NCBI GenBank assembly: GCA_947650285.1
Contig: CANTFL010001254.1
Coordinates: 62,001 to 126,000 of the forward strand
DNA: 64,000 bases
Origin: Hyaloperonospora brassicae
Lineage: Eukaryota; Oomycota; Peronosporomycetes; Peronosporales; Peronosporaceae
Direction: 5' to 3'
The translations under genes and the position numbers were made by a program. Each line of letters starts with the position of its first letter. The stretch's first letter is position 1. This document shows, one piece after another, positions 22,371 through 32,874 of the stretch. The notes under the pieces were generated by a model. That model was not told the origin of the DNA. It ran no database searches and saw only the letters and a list, made by a program, of their open reading frames with translations.

Positions 22371-23800
22371 TTCCCCGGGTCGTGCATCTCACCGCAGGCA
22401 CGGCACACGAAGAAACAGTTGTCAGAGGGGCGTCCTTTACGCCCACACTTCTGGCAAGTGAGCCGTTTCCAACAACGGAGATCTCCATGCCTGGTTGATC
22501 CGCAATGAGTACACGGCTTCGATGGCAAATTGCGATCTTGATAGTCTCGACGATTGTTCGGGTCGACCGATCTCGCGTTTGCTGTAACGTCGTTAGGAGA
22601 TGAACACCGATCCGTAGTGGCAGCCACATGGACTGATCTCAGTCGATCTTCCAAATCCGATCCGTAAGTGTCCGATCCTGACTCGCTGCTGACATCCTCG
22701 GTACGGATCATCCTCACCGCTCGTGCAGGCTTAGACAGCGCTGGACCCTGAGTTCCCTTCTGTCTGAACTTGGACGATCCCATCATCACTTTCCCTTGAC
22801 GCGATCTCCCTTGTTGATATCCATGCAGTGTCTTTTGCATGGCCTCCGCGTCTTCTACATTCAGCAGTAGCAATTGATTGGACAGATCGGGGTCGTCCAA
22901 AGTGTCAATGAAATGGTTGACATGAACCTTGCGCGCAGCTGGCAATCCAGTCATCACCGGTATCTTCGCTTCCATTCCCATCACATTAAGCCGATACAGG
23001 TACTGCAAAGGATCTTCCTCCGATCGCTTCTTTGCGTGGTAATACTGTCGGCTCGCGGACATCCCGTGTCCCGCATATTCCACAAGAAAGCTGTTCATCA
23101 ACTCCTTCCAATTGAATCTCGTCGATCTACTCAGCTGTCGGTACCGATAACGGGCGGGGCCCACCATGAGATCACCGAAAACCAGACATCTCTCTTCGTC
23201 CGGTGCTTGATCCCGGAGGAACGCTGACTTCAATTTGCCGATCCAGGTTCGTGCTTTGTCTAATTCCCGATCCTTCCCTGAGAATTCTTTCAGTTCAGAA
23301 ATCGATGAGATTCTGATCCTCTGCGTGATGTTTCCCCCTCCGGCAGTCACACCGGTCGAGGCTACGTGAGGGCGCCGTGGTTCGGGCATCCATAAATCGT
23401 CCGGGTCGTATTCCGCCTCTTGATGGATCTGCTGGTAAGTGTCCGACTTCACCGATTCCATCTCCACATCCGGCATGTCATGGCTTTCGTGCGAGGGATG
23501 GAAAAAGGAACGGCGATCTGGGTAGTGGGTCGGCTGTCAATTCATTCGCTGAGCTGTACGTTGATCCGCCTCGTACTTCCTCATGGCTGCATTGAAGTGC
23601 CGGCTTAGATCGCCCTCTTCTTGATCATTCAGCCTAGTACGGGTACCGGCCGATCTCAGTGGTATGTCGCTCTTGGCTTGTCCTTTAAAGGCGTCAACTT
23701 TGGCTTGGCCGATCTTGTCCTTTAAAAACGTACCACCCGATGGTCCCAGACGACATCCGACGAATGCTGATGGATCCATCTGACTCGCTCTAGGAGTCAT
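22271..23800 (-). pseudogene. gag: Gypsy 1 gag (capsid and nucleocapsid)
   Basis: Minus-strand Gag frame from ATG at 23800 to the stop at 22271, with one TGA at 23537. A Retrotrans_gag-like capsid region is seen around 23270-22930 (ELKEFSGKDRELDKARTWIG, then FNWKELMNSFLVEYAG and DPLQYLYRLNVMGMEAKIP). At the C-terminus there are three Cys-rich units near 22500-22370: CTHCGSTRHGDLRC (C-x2-C-x4-H-x4-C), CQKCGRKGRPSDNC and CRACGEMHDPGKC. Gag ends in ATG TTA AAT TAG; the pol frame overlaps by 100 nt in the -1 frame and continues through this point. GTTAAAT resembles the slippery GUUAAAC type, which is suggestive only. Confidence 0.85.
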
Positions 23801-24743
23801 CCGAGGCGTAGCGGGGCGATCCCGCGGGGAGTTTCTGGAGCGAGTACGAGGGTGTATTGATCTTGTCTTCAGGAGTATTGGCTTTGCCCACCAGCATTAT
23901 CATAATCTCCACAAACTCATTCGCCGCGTTCTTCAACTGTTCCAAGCTGCAACTCAGCAGTTCATCTCCATCAAAAGCGTTAGGGCAGACACCCATGTCG
24001 TTCAACATCTTCAAAATCAAATTGATCTCGTCGACTTTGCTGGTCCCAGCAGGTGGGACCGAGATCGGCTTATCCAGAGGACCAATCAACTTGGGCTTTA
24101 ATATCTTAAACACTGGATCCGTCTTGAGCAGCGTCTTCAAATGACAATAATAGTACTGCCATTTCGCACGCTCCCGCGCTTCATTCGTCTTCTTCTTCTC
24201 TCTGAACGCGATCTTCACTGGGTTGTATTCCGTCTTCGGCATCGCGATCTTATCTGGTGATTCATCGTATTACTCTTTGACTCCGATCTTCGATTGCACG
24301 GTTCGGCCGATTTGGCGATCTTTGACGTCCGATCCCATTGATCTCGTCGTGGGTCGTTCAGATGCAGTTGATCTCGCGATCGTGTTCCTCGGCTTGAGGT
24401 CAGGAGATCTGTCAACGAGGAGGTAGGGTTTGGCTTTCGCCTTTGGATTTTCATCCAGCAGATTGCTCTTTGCAGAGCGATCTGCGGTGGCCACCGAAAG
24501 GACCCTAGGAGGGGGTTGAGGTTTATCATCCAGATCAAACTCTCGATCTTCCTCTTTCATTTTCATTTCATCAGGGCCCCTCCCAAAACTCTGATGATCT
24601 GAGGATCTTGTGTTTCTGCGTGTCTGCGTCGATCCCTCTGTCGCTGACACTTCAATCCCAGGTTCTTGCTTGATCTTGACATCTTCTCCAGTGAACTCAC
24701 GGTGAAATCCAGAGGCCTCAGAAGATCCGGGCACGCGCACCAT
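23790..24743 (-). pseudogene. Extra ORF upstream of gag in gypsy 1
   Basis: Minus-strand frame of 317 codons from ATG at 24743, the base next to the 5' LTR, to TAG at 23790, with one TAA at 24270 (probably CAA before). Its end overlaps the gag start: the gag ATG at 23800 lies eight bases before this TAG, an arrangement suited to reinitiation. The N-terminal half is acidic and low-complexity, with DVKIKQEPGIE, which matches the SUMO-acceptor consensus psi-K-x-E. The second half is helical (REKKKTNEARERAKWQYYYC, LEQLKNAANEFVEIMIMLVG). No known domain is recognised. It may be a matrix-like N-terminal Gag domain separated by a small indel, or a separate ORF like ORF1 of plant Ogre elements. Confidence 0.65.
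24726..24742 (-). other. Primer-binding site of gypsy 1, tRNA 3'-end type
   Basis: One base inside the 5' LTR the element strand reads TGGTGCGCGTGCCCGGA. The complement ends in CACGCGC-A-CCA, which fits a tRNA acceptor strand, discriminator base and CCA. The tRNA identity is not determined. The start codon of the upstream ORF begins on the preceding base, so the PBS is translated. Confidence 0.7.
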
Positions 24744-26610
24744 TGTGGTGAAGTCGATCTCACAAAATTACTTTAGTGAGTGTCAATCTTCCACTTGCCC
24801 AGACTTGCCGACTCACGGAGGGGGTACTCCGATCCGTGCCTTGCTGTATAACCTTGTGCTCACCTTGTGTACCCGTCGGTTGGGCTGGCTTGAGCTCTTC
24901 GTAACGGCCTTGGGAGATGTCGCTCTCGCTGAGGGTTTGGGGTTGAGCGTTCGCTTCCGGTGCGGAAATCTTCACACCACGAACGGGGGTTCTGCGATCT
25001 TGATCTTGAGTCGCGGCAGATCACTCTTGGGCGATGTCGCGATCTCGATCTTGAATCACACCGATCTCGATTTGTCTTCGGGATCGGGGTCTTCGCTGTG
25101 CGGAAATCTTCACTCAGCAAATAGTTGTCTTGCGTCGATCTTGCGTTGGGATCGGTCCGATCTAGTCTCGGGATCGGCCGATCTTGCCGGAAGTGCGCAA
25201 TGTGGGCAGATCGGTCCTGGGTTTCGCCAAAATGAAACGTGCCGATCTGTCCAGTAAATCAAAACGATCTTGCTCGGTCTTGTCTTGAACGCCTTGTCCC
25301 GATCTTCTGACCACTTGCGCCGTCTCGCGATCTTGTGTCCAATGTCCTTTTCCTTTTCCTGATGTTGCTGCTACCCTAGCAGTTGAGTTGAGTGTGAGTA
25401 CTTGATCGATCCGGGCCAAATATCCCGAGATCGCTCTTCTCGATCTTGGCCAACAATCCAAGATCGGTCTTCTGTGTCCTTGTAACACGCGCGCCTTGAC
25501 CCGCCGGGGAAGCCAAATCAATCTTGCCCGGAGAAGAGGGGAGGGGAACGTGCGTCGTGAACAGAAGAAGTAGAGTTCAAGTCTGTTTATTAACCAACCA
25601 AATTAATAGCCAACCTATCCTTAAGCCTATTCCCAACCGTAGGTCACTCTCCAAGTCGATATCACCTTTAAGCTTGACCGCCCCTTTGAACACGTGTCGA
25701 AATCTCGTGACCTGTACTCCAAAGATAGCGCCAATACTCCCGATATCGTACCTAGACACCAAAAAAGGGACCAAATTCCAAATACGGTACCAAATACCCA
25801 ATTTTGGTACCGAAAGGTCCAAAATAGTACCCAAATAAGGAATGTGCCTAAATCCATTTTGCGACGTCCATTCGACCGGCTTCCACTGGCTCTTTCGGTC
25901 TGAACTTTTGGGACATCTCTCATAGACCTTCAACAAGCATTTACATCATCATACGATAGCTCCATCATCGATATATCCATAACCAGCAGGGAACATGACC
26001 GATCTGATGTCCAATTCGAGATCTAGTAGGCTCGACACAGTGCGATCCGGCCCTATATGTCGTTTCCGTTCATTGTGTGTACTCCAATACCATTCCCAAG
26101 GATCTATCTGCTCAATGGGACCATCCATAGTTCTTACAACGGTCCCCCGGACTCCCACCAACATCCACAATTCCAGATCGGTCCATAATTAACCTAAATC
26201 AGTACTTCTTTTGGGAGCCCGGTATAGAATGTCACCGATCTAATAGATTTCAACACCTTTGTCACAGAGTCACTTCGCATCGTCTGGTCCCAGATGCACC
26301 TTTCCCAGAGTAATTCTGCTTCAGATCAGCCGTTTAGTACAATCCAGTCCCTTGTCCCAGATCGCACCGTTACAATCATTCCTTGTCCCAGATCGCAGCA
26401 TGGGAATCATCCCTTTTCACGCCCCGTCTCAGATCGTTCGATACCCGTCAGTCTGACGACAGTTGGATCGTATCGTCTTTCTCCGTTGGGATCGCCTCCC
26501 ATCTCTCATTGGATCGCCAGGTCCCGTGGTCTAATTCTCCACCAGTAAGTGGCGCCTCAAATATGTGGTCACCGATCCTCGTAGAAAATTTGATTAGTGA
26601 CTTTGCCACA
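24744..26610 (-). repeat. 5' LTR of gypsy 1
   Basis: 1867 bp with TGTGG/CCACA ends and near-identity to the 3' LTR. Differences cluster near 24783, 24922-24940, 25017, 25159 and 26102. It should carry the element promoter and most of the 5' leader, because the first ORF starts directly at its inner edge. Confidence 0.92.
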
Positions 26611-26614
26611 ATAC

Positions 26615-29068
26615 CACATGTGCTCAAAGTTTGCGCTGAACCGCGCGGGTTTAGATCGATGACAATTATTTTAGCCCGGTTTGTCCAAAGACCGGACACG
26701 TGAGCGAAATCATCGAGAATATAATAAACGGCGAAACTGCAGACCGATCGCGAAGGTATACAGCAGTTTCATCGGCCTATCCCGATACCTTGAACTCAGT
26801 GTTTCGCCCATTACACGTGAAAGGTACACCTCGGATTTCCTCCCGCGCTTAAAGCAACCGATAGACACTATCGAGGGAGAAAATAAACAGAAGTGGCGCA
26901 AGGGAACACCCTTGCCGGATTCCACAATTAACGGCACATCGACTCGGGCGATATTTATTGACGAGAAATTGGCATGTGGTGTCGCGGTGTTATGCCGTCA
27001 CGACGAATACAAAGTGGGGTGACAATCCAAGCCATGTCAGCGCCGAGAGCAGATTTGGACGTCGCAACGTGTCGTATGCCTTTGCAAAATCGAGAAGTAG
27101 AACAAGTGCTCAATGTAGATCGCTGGACAAGTGTGCAGCTTTGCGTACCGCCGAGCAAATGTCAAGAGCCGTATGGATTGACCGCTTCGAAACAAAACCA
27201 ACTTGAGCTGTCAGTTCAAGATGCGACAGAAATAGCTTAACCCCAAACGAAAGAATCTTGGTAAATAACTTGTATTCATTGTTGAGGAGAGCGATGGGGC
27301 GATGACCAAGCGGCAAGGTAGAGGCCGGATAAATCTATAAACACTGAATATTCGCTTCACCAAACGACGCCGGGAACACGCTGCATGTAAGCCATCTGGT
27401 ACAAAATGTCGCAAGGATAGGGCCAAGCGCTTCCGCGTAAATCCGGTAAAAAGTGTTGTTAATTGCATCAGGTCCAGAGGCTTGACCACGTTGGAGCCTC
27501 TTCTTAGGCCGCACTTACATCGTCAAGAGAAATTTTTGGTGTCACAGAATAGTCATCAACCCGGTCCGGAGGTGTGTCTCGGGAAAGGAAAGCGGCGGTA
27601 GCTTCGGTACAGGCAAAAGAATGATTCATACGCCTCAAACGTCGGCCAATTCATCAGCCGATTCCTGGGACCGATTCGGCCCGGACGTCGCTTTTCCTCC
27701 CAGAGACACGATGGTGTTGTCTTAAAACTTTGTCGAAACCCGGGCGAAAAAACGGTGGGAAGTCTCTCCAGGCGTGCACTTGTGCTGAACGAGAGGGCGT
27801 TCTTTCTTGGTCCGTTGCCATAAGCGTCGACACTCTACCACAGTTTGCCGAATTTTCGCCGGAGTATCTAGTGTGCTAGGCTGGTCAAAACTTTAATGAT
27901 CTCCCGAAGGTGAGGTATCAGGTGTACGCGCCACCAAAAGAGCAGTTTTTAGTCGGAATTAGAGACGATGCAGTCGCTGCCTATACCTTTTTGTCAGACC
28001 TTGATGCGCGGTTTGAATTGTCTTTAAAAGAACTTTACAAAGTCGTATCTTCCAGTCGTCCCACCAGCCGGCCAAGCTCCGTGCTGTGGAATAGTCCGAC
28101 GTGGGAACAGAAATAATTGCGTCAGCTTTTAGCTGGACCAGCGCAATGGCCGCAATGACAGCTTTTTCCGCGGCCGCATGTGCACAACACGGAACAGTAT
28201 ACACGCGCCTCGGCGTTCTGACACGGACCACATGACGGGGAACGCCAATCCTGATGCTGATGTCATTGTGGTCGGCAGCAGGAACATGTATCGATATAGC
28301 AACGTCTCGAATCCAATAAGCATGCAGAGAACTCACATACCACCTATTCTGTCGTGAACTTGCCGAATTATCGCTCGGCAGCGTTTATAAATGAGTGTGA
28401 GCCGCTGCCTGAAATTCCGGTACAGCTCTCTCTTCGTCGGCGATCTCCATGTCACTATATAAAATTCACTGAGATGCGCTCGACCGAGAAGCCGTCGCAA
28501 CGACAAAGAATTTTAACTCCCGAAAGGCGATATATACGAACGGTCCAGTCGTGGCTCTAAAGAACAGTTGAAGTCCTCACCACCGAACATGGGTCCGGCG
28601 CAGTCTTGTAAACGACGTCTAAGGCTCTCAACCATCGACTCCCGTTCAGTCTTGATACTTAAGGCATAAACGTTTGACAACAACAACTATTTCTTTCAGG
28701 AGCGTGACCTAAACAGCAATATAGGGCGGCGTTTAATGCGCCTCAGACCACGAGACAATTTCCGTGACCGCTGAGTAGAAGTTTAGTAGCATCGCTACTC
28801 CACCTCTAGCGTGCTATGACTCGGTCCACAATGAGCGTCCACGCTGGTGGACAAAGCCATAGAAGGACGAGTAAAGCTTCATAGTAATCGACTCACCAAT
28901 AGTGACTCGCGTTTCCTGTAGAAGAACGAAATCGATGTTTCCCTTAGATTCGCCCTGTCGGAAGTGACTAAACCAAAAAGAGCAGTGTTCCGGGTGCTTG
29001 AGAATTCCCGCGACATTCTGCAAATGGAGACCGGCGTTGTTGTTGCACGGATGACGGGACTCCTTCAC
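26615..29068 (-). pseudogene. LINE copy 1 ORF2 N-terminal half: APE endonuclease and RT
   Basis: Decayed minus-strand ORF2. The endonuclease begins near 29068 (NNNAGLHLQNVAGILKHPEH, then GNIDFVLLQETRV, the QET metal-binding motif) and ends near 28250 with VPAADHNDISIRIGVP, which keeps the catalytic Asp-His pair. This enzyme nicks target DNA for target-primed reverse transcription. RT follows: HRPIALLNNEYKLFTKIL near 27300, RSIHTALDICSAVRKAA near 27170, and ALVLLLDFAKAYDTLRRPN near 27110-27060, which holds the first catalytic Asp. The FADD-type box near 26770 is damaged by a stop. The frame becomes clean again at TNRAKIIVIDLNPRGSAQ and runs to the gypsy 1 junction. Many stops and shifts lie between. 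Confidence 0.8.
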
Positions 29069-29742
29069 CAGACGTCTACGACGACGTTGGGATGTGCACC
29101 GAGGCGGCGCACCCCCTAGCTCATCCGAGTTGCCCTCAATATTGCGGTTCTAGCAGCTATGCATCGCGATCGTTAAGGTCAAGCGCCAGTTGCCAGTTAG
29201 CAGGCTTGCAGAGAATGCCGACGACTGCCGCTCGCACCTCTGTGGAGAGGTGGTATAGCAAAGACTTCGTTTGCGGCATTACCACGTCCGTCTCAAGCTC
29301 ATTGGGTGAGAGATGAGGTAGCAAAACGCGAAGAACATTGAGGACTACTCAATGATATATGTAATCAAGCGGTTTGAAGAATGTCGCGCACAACAAATCA
29401 GGCTGTAGTTTGTGAAAACGTATCCACCGTTGAATAATATCCGTCGTTCTCAAGCTTATTTGACCGTATGCCCATCTGCCGTGGTGGCCCAATACGTGCA
29501 CAGATCGCGAAGTTTAGCATCGGTGTGTGTGGTATGGAGCCGGATCACAGCCAGTTGAGATTCACTGCTGAAGGCACGTCCGAAGGAACGAGAGTCTCCC
29601 CCGTCATAGAGGCGAAATAGGGAATTGGATAGGAGGGCCCAGATAAGAGTCTCGCAAAGTCAAGGTCAGACGTGCATATCCACGTCACTTGACTCTTTGA
29701 TCCAAGTGGCATGGTAGCCAGTAGTTTTGCAACAGCTTTGTG
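29069..29742 (-). other. Region between LINE ORF1 and ORF2
   Basis: About 670 bp inside LINE copy 1. Short frames occur on both strands, but none shows a recognisable domain. It presumably holds the decayed C-terminus of ORF1 or an inter-ORF spacer. Confidence 0.4.
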
Positions 29743-32680
29743 CTAACTGACCCATGTGCGAATCGAAGCCATGTTCGCTGAAAGGTGTTTCATACTCTCC
29801 GGCTCAGCAGCAGCCGTTACCGCAGCAGATGCGGTGTCTGGAACGATGTACACCCTGGTTGCGCGAACGGTCTGTTCGTTAGTATCTGGAGAGCGAACGT
29901 AGGCCATCGAGGACCGAACCGCTACCGCCGAACATAGGTCGCCCATCTTGTCAGGTCGGTTCGGTGAGTCAGAATCACCTGTTTCAGGGTCTTTGAGTAC
30001 TCCAGACGAGACCTTGATCTCTTCCTTGATCGGTTTGGCCAGTTTCTCTGGAACTAGTACGGTAGCGGCACCGGAGGGCGTAGTTATAGCTCCTTCATTC
30101 AGATCATGGAGGCACATGGTGTCACCAAGCGCAACCGTGCTCATCGCTATCGAAACATCAAGGTCCTGTGGCTGCAGCCCTTACAACTTCTGGGGGCACG
30201 TCCGTGGCAGGTCCGACAGTCCCGGCGGATGAGGATCCGCCGCGAACGGCACCGGAAGAGGTGGTGGTTTTGGCATCCCACCTGTGATACCCCGTTTGCG
30301 GCGCAGGTAAGAGGTCAGCAAACGTTGGATCATGAACCGACTTCGCTCTCTGCATCTTTCCGCCAGTACAGCAGGCAACTCTCGTGGTGGCGTATGTTCT
30401 TGCGGAAACATGACTTTGGTCACGAGTTTCTTTTTCGGTGTAATCCTTGCTAATCGGTGGGTCAGCGATTTGAGCGTATTCGCTGAGGTCATTGCATCCG
30501 TGTTCGCTCAGTTTTCCACCGTACCCGCGGCACGGTATTCGTAGTCCAACCACCGCAAATCTCCACCGTCGTCTTCGAGTGAGGCAGGGTCCCAAGTACC
30601 CTGGAGCCAGTATCAAAAACAAATTCAATGCCTAAAAATAAGCCTCGAAGTATCATGACATTGTTGTGTCAGCCTCGCGCTGCTTCTCTACGGCTGCGAA
30701 AGTAAATTCATCGGCCTATTTTTTTGCGGCTGCTACTTGTAATCGAGCGAATTCAAGCGCCGTCTCCTTCAATGCCTTCGTAAGGAGAGACGAGCCGGTG
30801 CCCCAGGAAGGAGGTGGAACTGCGGCATCAACTGCAGTATCGCCACTCAGTAATTAGTCCAGTTTCCGAATCGTCTGTGTCCGCTGAGTAATCGCCTTGA
30901 TAGGGGTAGAGGTAGTTGGCGCCGATTGGGCAATTTTCGAGATGCACTTGGGCTGACCCGTGGCGTTAGCCGGCTTAGGTGGATTCTTGATTGCTGGGAC
31001 CGTGGTCGCTGAAATTTTCTGCAAAGTAGCCGTCGACGTCGGGAGAGGTGACTTTCGTGAATCGTCAATCGTATTGGACTGCAAATGCTTGGGTGGTGGC
31101 GATGGAGTTCCCGCCGCTGTGGTGGAATGCGCCACCGGGGGACGCAAATCCCATTTTTTCTGTTCACACCAGGGTCAAACCACTCGGTCGTCAACGACCA
31201 CTGACGCGATTAGCGCCACCACGAGGACCCTGGCCTACCTCGGTCGAAGACGCGGTGGTAACGCCCGAGTTACTAACACGAGGAGGTGCCTGCGAGACTG
31301 TACTCAACAGGGAAGCCTTGTCGCCATCTGTATTCAGCTTCGCCGTGGTCACCGCCTGAGAGTCCGCCAGACAAGAGACATGCTGCATGCGACCGGCAGC
31401 GTCGAAGTGGTTCAAAGGTTACCTACTGACGTGAGGCGGAGCAATTGTAACATCGTTGAACTCTCGGTGATGCTGAACGTGGAAAGCACCTTTGCGCCCG
31501 ACGCACTTGGAAATCGAGTGATAAGACGAGTAACAGGTTAAACAATGAAGGCGTTGGGAGTGCCGAAAGTATTGGAGGATGATCTCCACGTTTGAGGTAG
31601 CGATGTGCGTAACTAGCATGGTTTGCTCGGGACATGATACTGTGTCGAAAGTCGCCACAAAAAATCGAATAATACACTCCGCGCCTTGGAAGCACCCACA
31701 AGATACGGATGTCACCGCACAGGACACACGGCACGCCATAATCGAATAAATAATGCTTGCCGCCACGCCATTGACCAGAACCCGTACTTGATAGTTTTAT
31801 TGATGTCTAACGGTCGACGTAATAGGTAGAAATAAAGTAGAAATGTCGTCGCGCTCCATTGTAGCCGGACACAACAGCTGTAGACGCTTACCGCGAAACA
31901 GAATTGTCTTGGAATGCCAGGTCGCAGCAGCCGCTTGATCCGGCATATTGAAAGTCATACGCCTTGTTTTGGCGTCGTAATTCGTTCGCTTGGCACCCTT
32001 GAAAAGTTCGCGACTTATAAAATCGGGTTCCGTTTCTCCTACAAGTCGTTCCATAAGTTGGAGAAGTTACGTCTTCTCCGCGATGTACTGAGGCATATGC
32101 ACATACGGAGAAACATTCGCGATAACCTTACCTTTAAGGGACGCTTTGAAAAATATAAGCATCGCTGCCCTTGTAGCCCGCGGGTGCGTGCAGACCAGAA
32201 ACCCAGGTGGAGAAGACAATGTGATGCTCCTCATTATTTATGCCCCACGAGCCTCCTCCTCAAGCGGAATAATTGAACGCAGATCATCGTCCGACTTCTC
32301 AAATCACTTCCTGGTGACCGCGCGGAGCAGGACTGCCCTGTGATCCTGAGAAGCATCAGTCCCAGCAACAACATCGGCAGAGAACGGGCGCGCTACATTG
32401 TCCCGATTAGCTTGATTAAAGTCGGCAGGGTCAGGTCGGTTGACGTCGTTAACGTCCGATCGGCAATTTTCGCCCGACTCCGGTCGGCGAGATTCGTCCG
32501 AGTTCGGACGGCGAATGTCGCCAAAAATAGGTCGGCGAACGTCGCCGACCCCACTGATAGCATCAGCGTAAGAGTGTCGACGATTTATTGCCTTAAGTAC
32601 GACGCTCGGGTCGACCTTGTCATGCCCTTCCCCAACAACTCCGAGGCACGTAGGCGTACTTCCCCTCCTTCGTCATCCAT
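29743..32680 (-). pseudogene. LINE copy 1 ORF1 (nucleic-acid-binding protein), decayed
   Basis: Minus-strand ORF1 remains. A start at 32680 (MDDEGGEVRLRASELLG) is followed, after breaks, by a repetitive segment at about 32560-32430 with units ending in RRP (GDVRRPIFGD, DIRRPNSDES, SRRPESGEN). An RRM-like stretch is next, at 32054-31810 (DFISRELFKGAKRTNYDAKT, then ILFRGKRLQLLCP). A zinc-knuckle-like segment lies near 31550 (HCLTCYSSYHSISKC). Low-complexity Pro/Ser/Thr-rich sequence fills 31150-30850, and a further open stretch follows at 30144-29743. ORF1 proteins bind LINE RNA and form the particle with ORF2. Frames change at least five times, so exact limits are approximate. Confidence 0.65.
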
Positions 32681-32866
32681 CGCTCGATTTTCGGAGATAT
32701 TGGGAAGGTAATCGCGCAGCACGAGCGTGCTGCGCTCGTCCCGTGAGCTGTGAAGAAGCGCTGCATATATCGCTGCCGTCGGCCGGCCGCATTGGTGGTG
32801 GCACACTACCACGTGCCATAAGTGTAACTTATGTATAAAAGTGCAAGTTGGGAAGTATTTATAACT
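32681..32866 (-). other. 5' UTR of LINE copy 1
   Basis: 186 bp from the ORF1 start to the 8-bp target duplication TTGAAGAG at 32867-32874. An internal promoter is expected here by analogy with other LINEs; no motif is recognised. A CGGCCGGCC-rich patch lies at about 32778-32792. Confidence 0.5.
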
Positions 32867-32874
32867 TTGAAGAG

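Larger units (their letters stand above)
11964..26610 (-). mobile_element. Gypsy 1, 14.6-kb Ty3/Gypsy element with dual RNase H and antisense ORF
   Basis: Complete minus-strand LTR retrotransposon. LTRs 24744-26610 (5') and 11964-13829 (3') have TGTGG/CCACA ends and about ten differences by eye, so insertion is recent. The target duplication is ATAC (11960-11963 and 26611-26614), inside LINE ORF2. Internal order on the element strand: PBS, an extra ORF (24743-23790), gag with zinc knuckles (23800-22271), and pol with protease, RT, RNase H, a second archaeal-type RNase H, integrase and chromodomain (22370-16920). A long opposite-strand gene (13918-16664) then precedes the PPT. About nine in-frame stops and a few frameshifts make this copy non-functional. 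It is exceptionally rich in GATC. Confidence 0.9.
9209..32866 (-). mobile_element. LINE copy 1, about 9.0 kb, interrupted by gypsy 1
   Basis: Minus-strand non-LTR retrotransposon inserted in Copia B and flanked by the 8-bp duplication TTGAAGAG (9201-9208 and 32867-32874). Removing gypsy 1 and one ATAC copy rejoins ORF2 in frame across 26615/11963, through LSTCGIAFQAPNDTCRHLG. Order from the 5' end at 32866: short 5' UTR, ORF1 (32680-29743), ORF2 with APE endonuclease, RT, a long C-terminal region and an archaeal-type RNase H ending near 9476, then a 3' UTR ending near 9209. The length and presence of both ends suggest a full-length insertion. The 3' half of ORF2 is far better preserved than the 5' half and ORF1. 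Confidence 0.85.

Noticed and set aside
22105..23227. Plus-strand frames opposite gypsy 1 gag (118 and 117 codons)
   Set aside because: Shadows of the gag frame, without low-complexity or domain signals of their own.
32340..32711. 123-codon plus-strand frame with repeated Arg/Ser/Val words
   Set aside because: It mirrors the repeated RRP units of LINE ORF1 on the minus strand, where the element's other domains lie.
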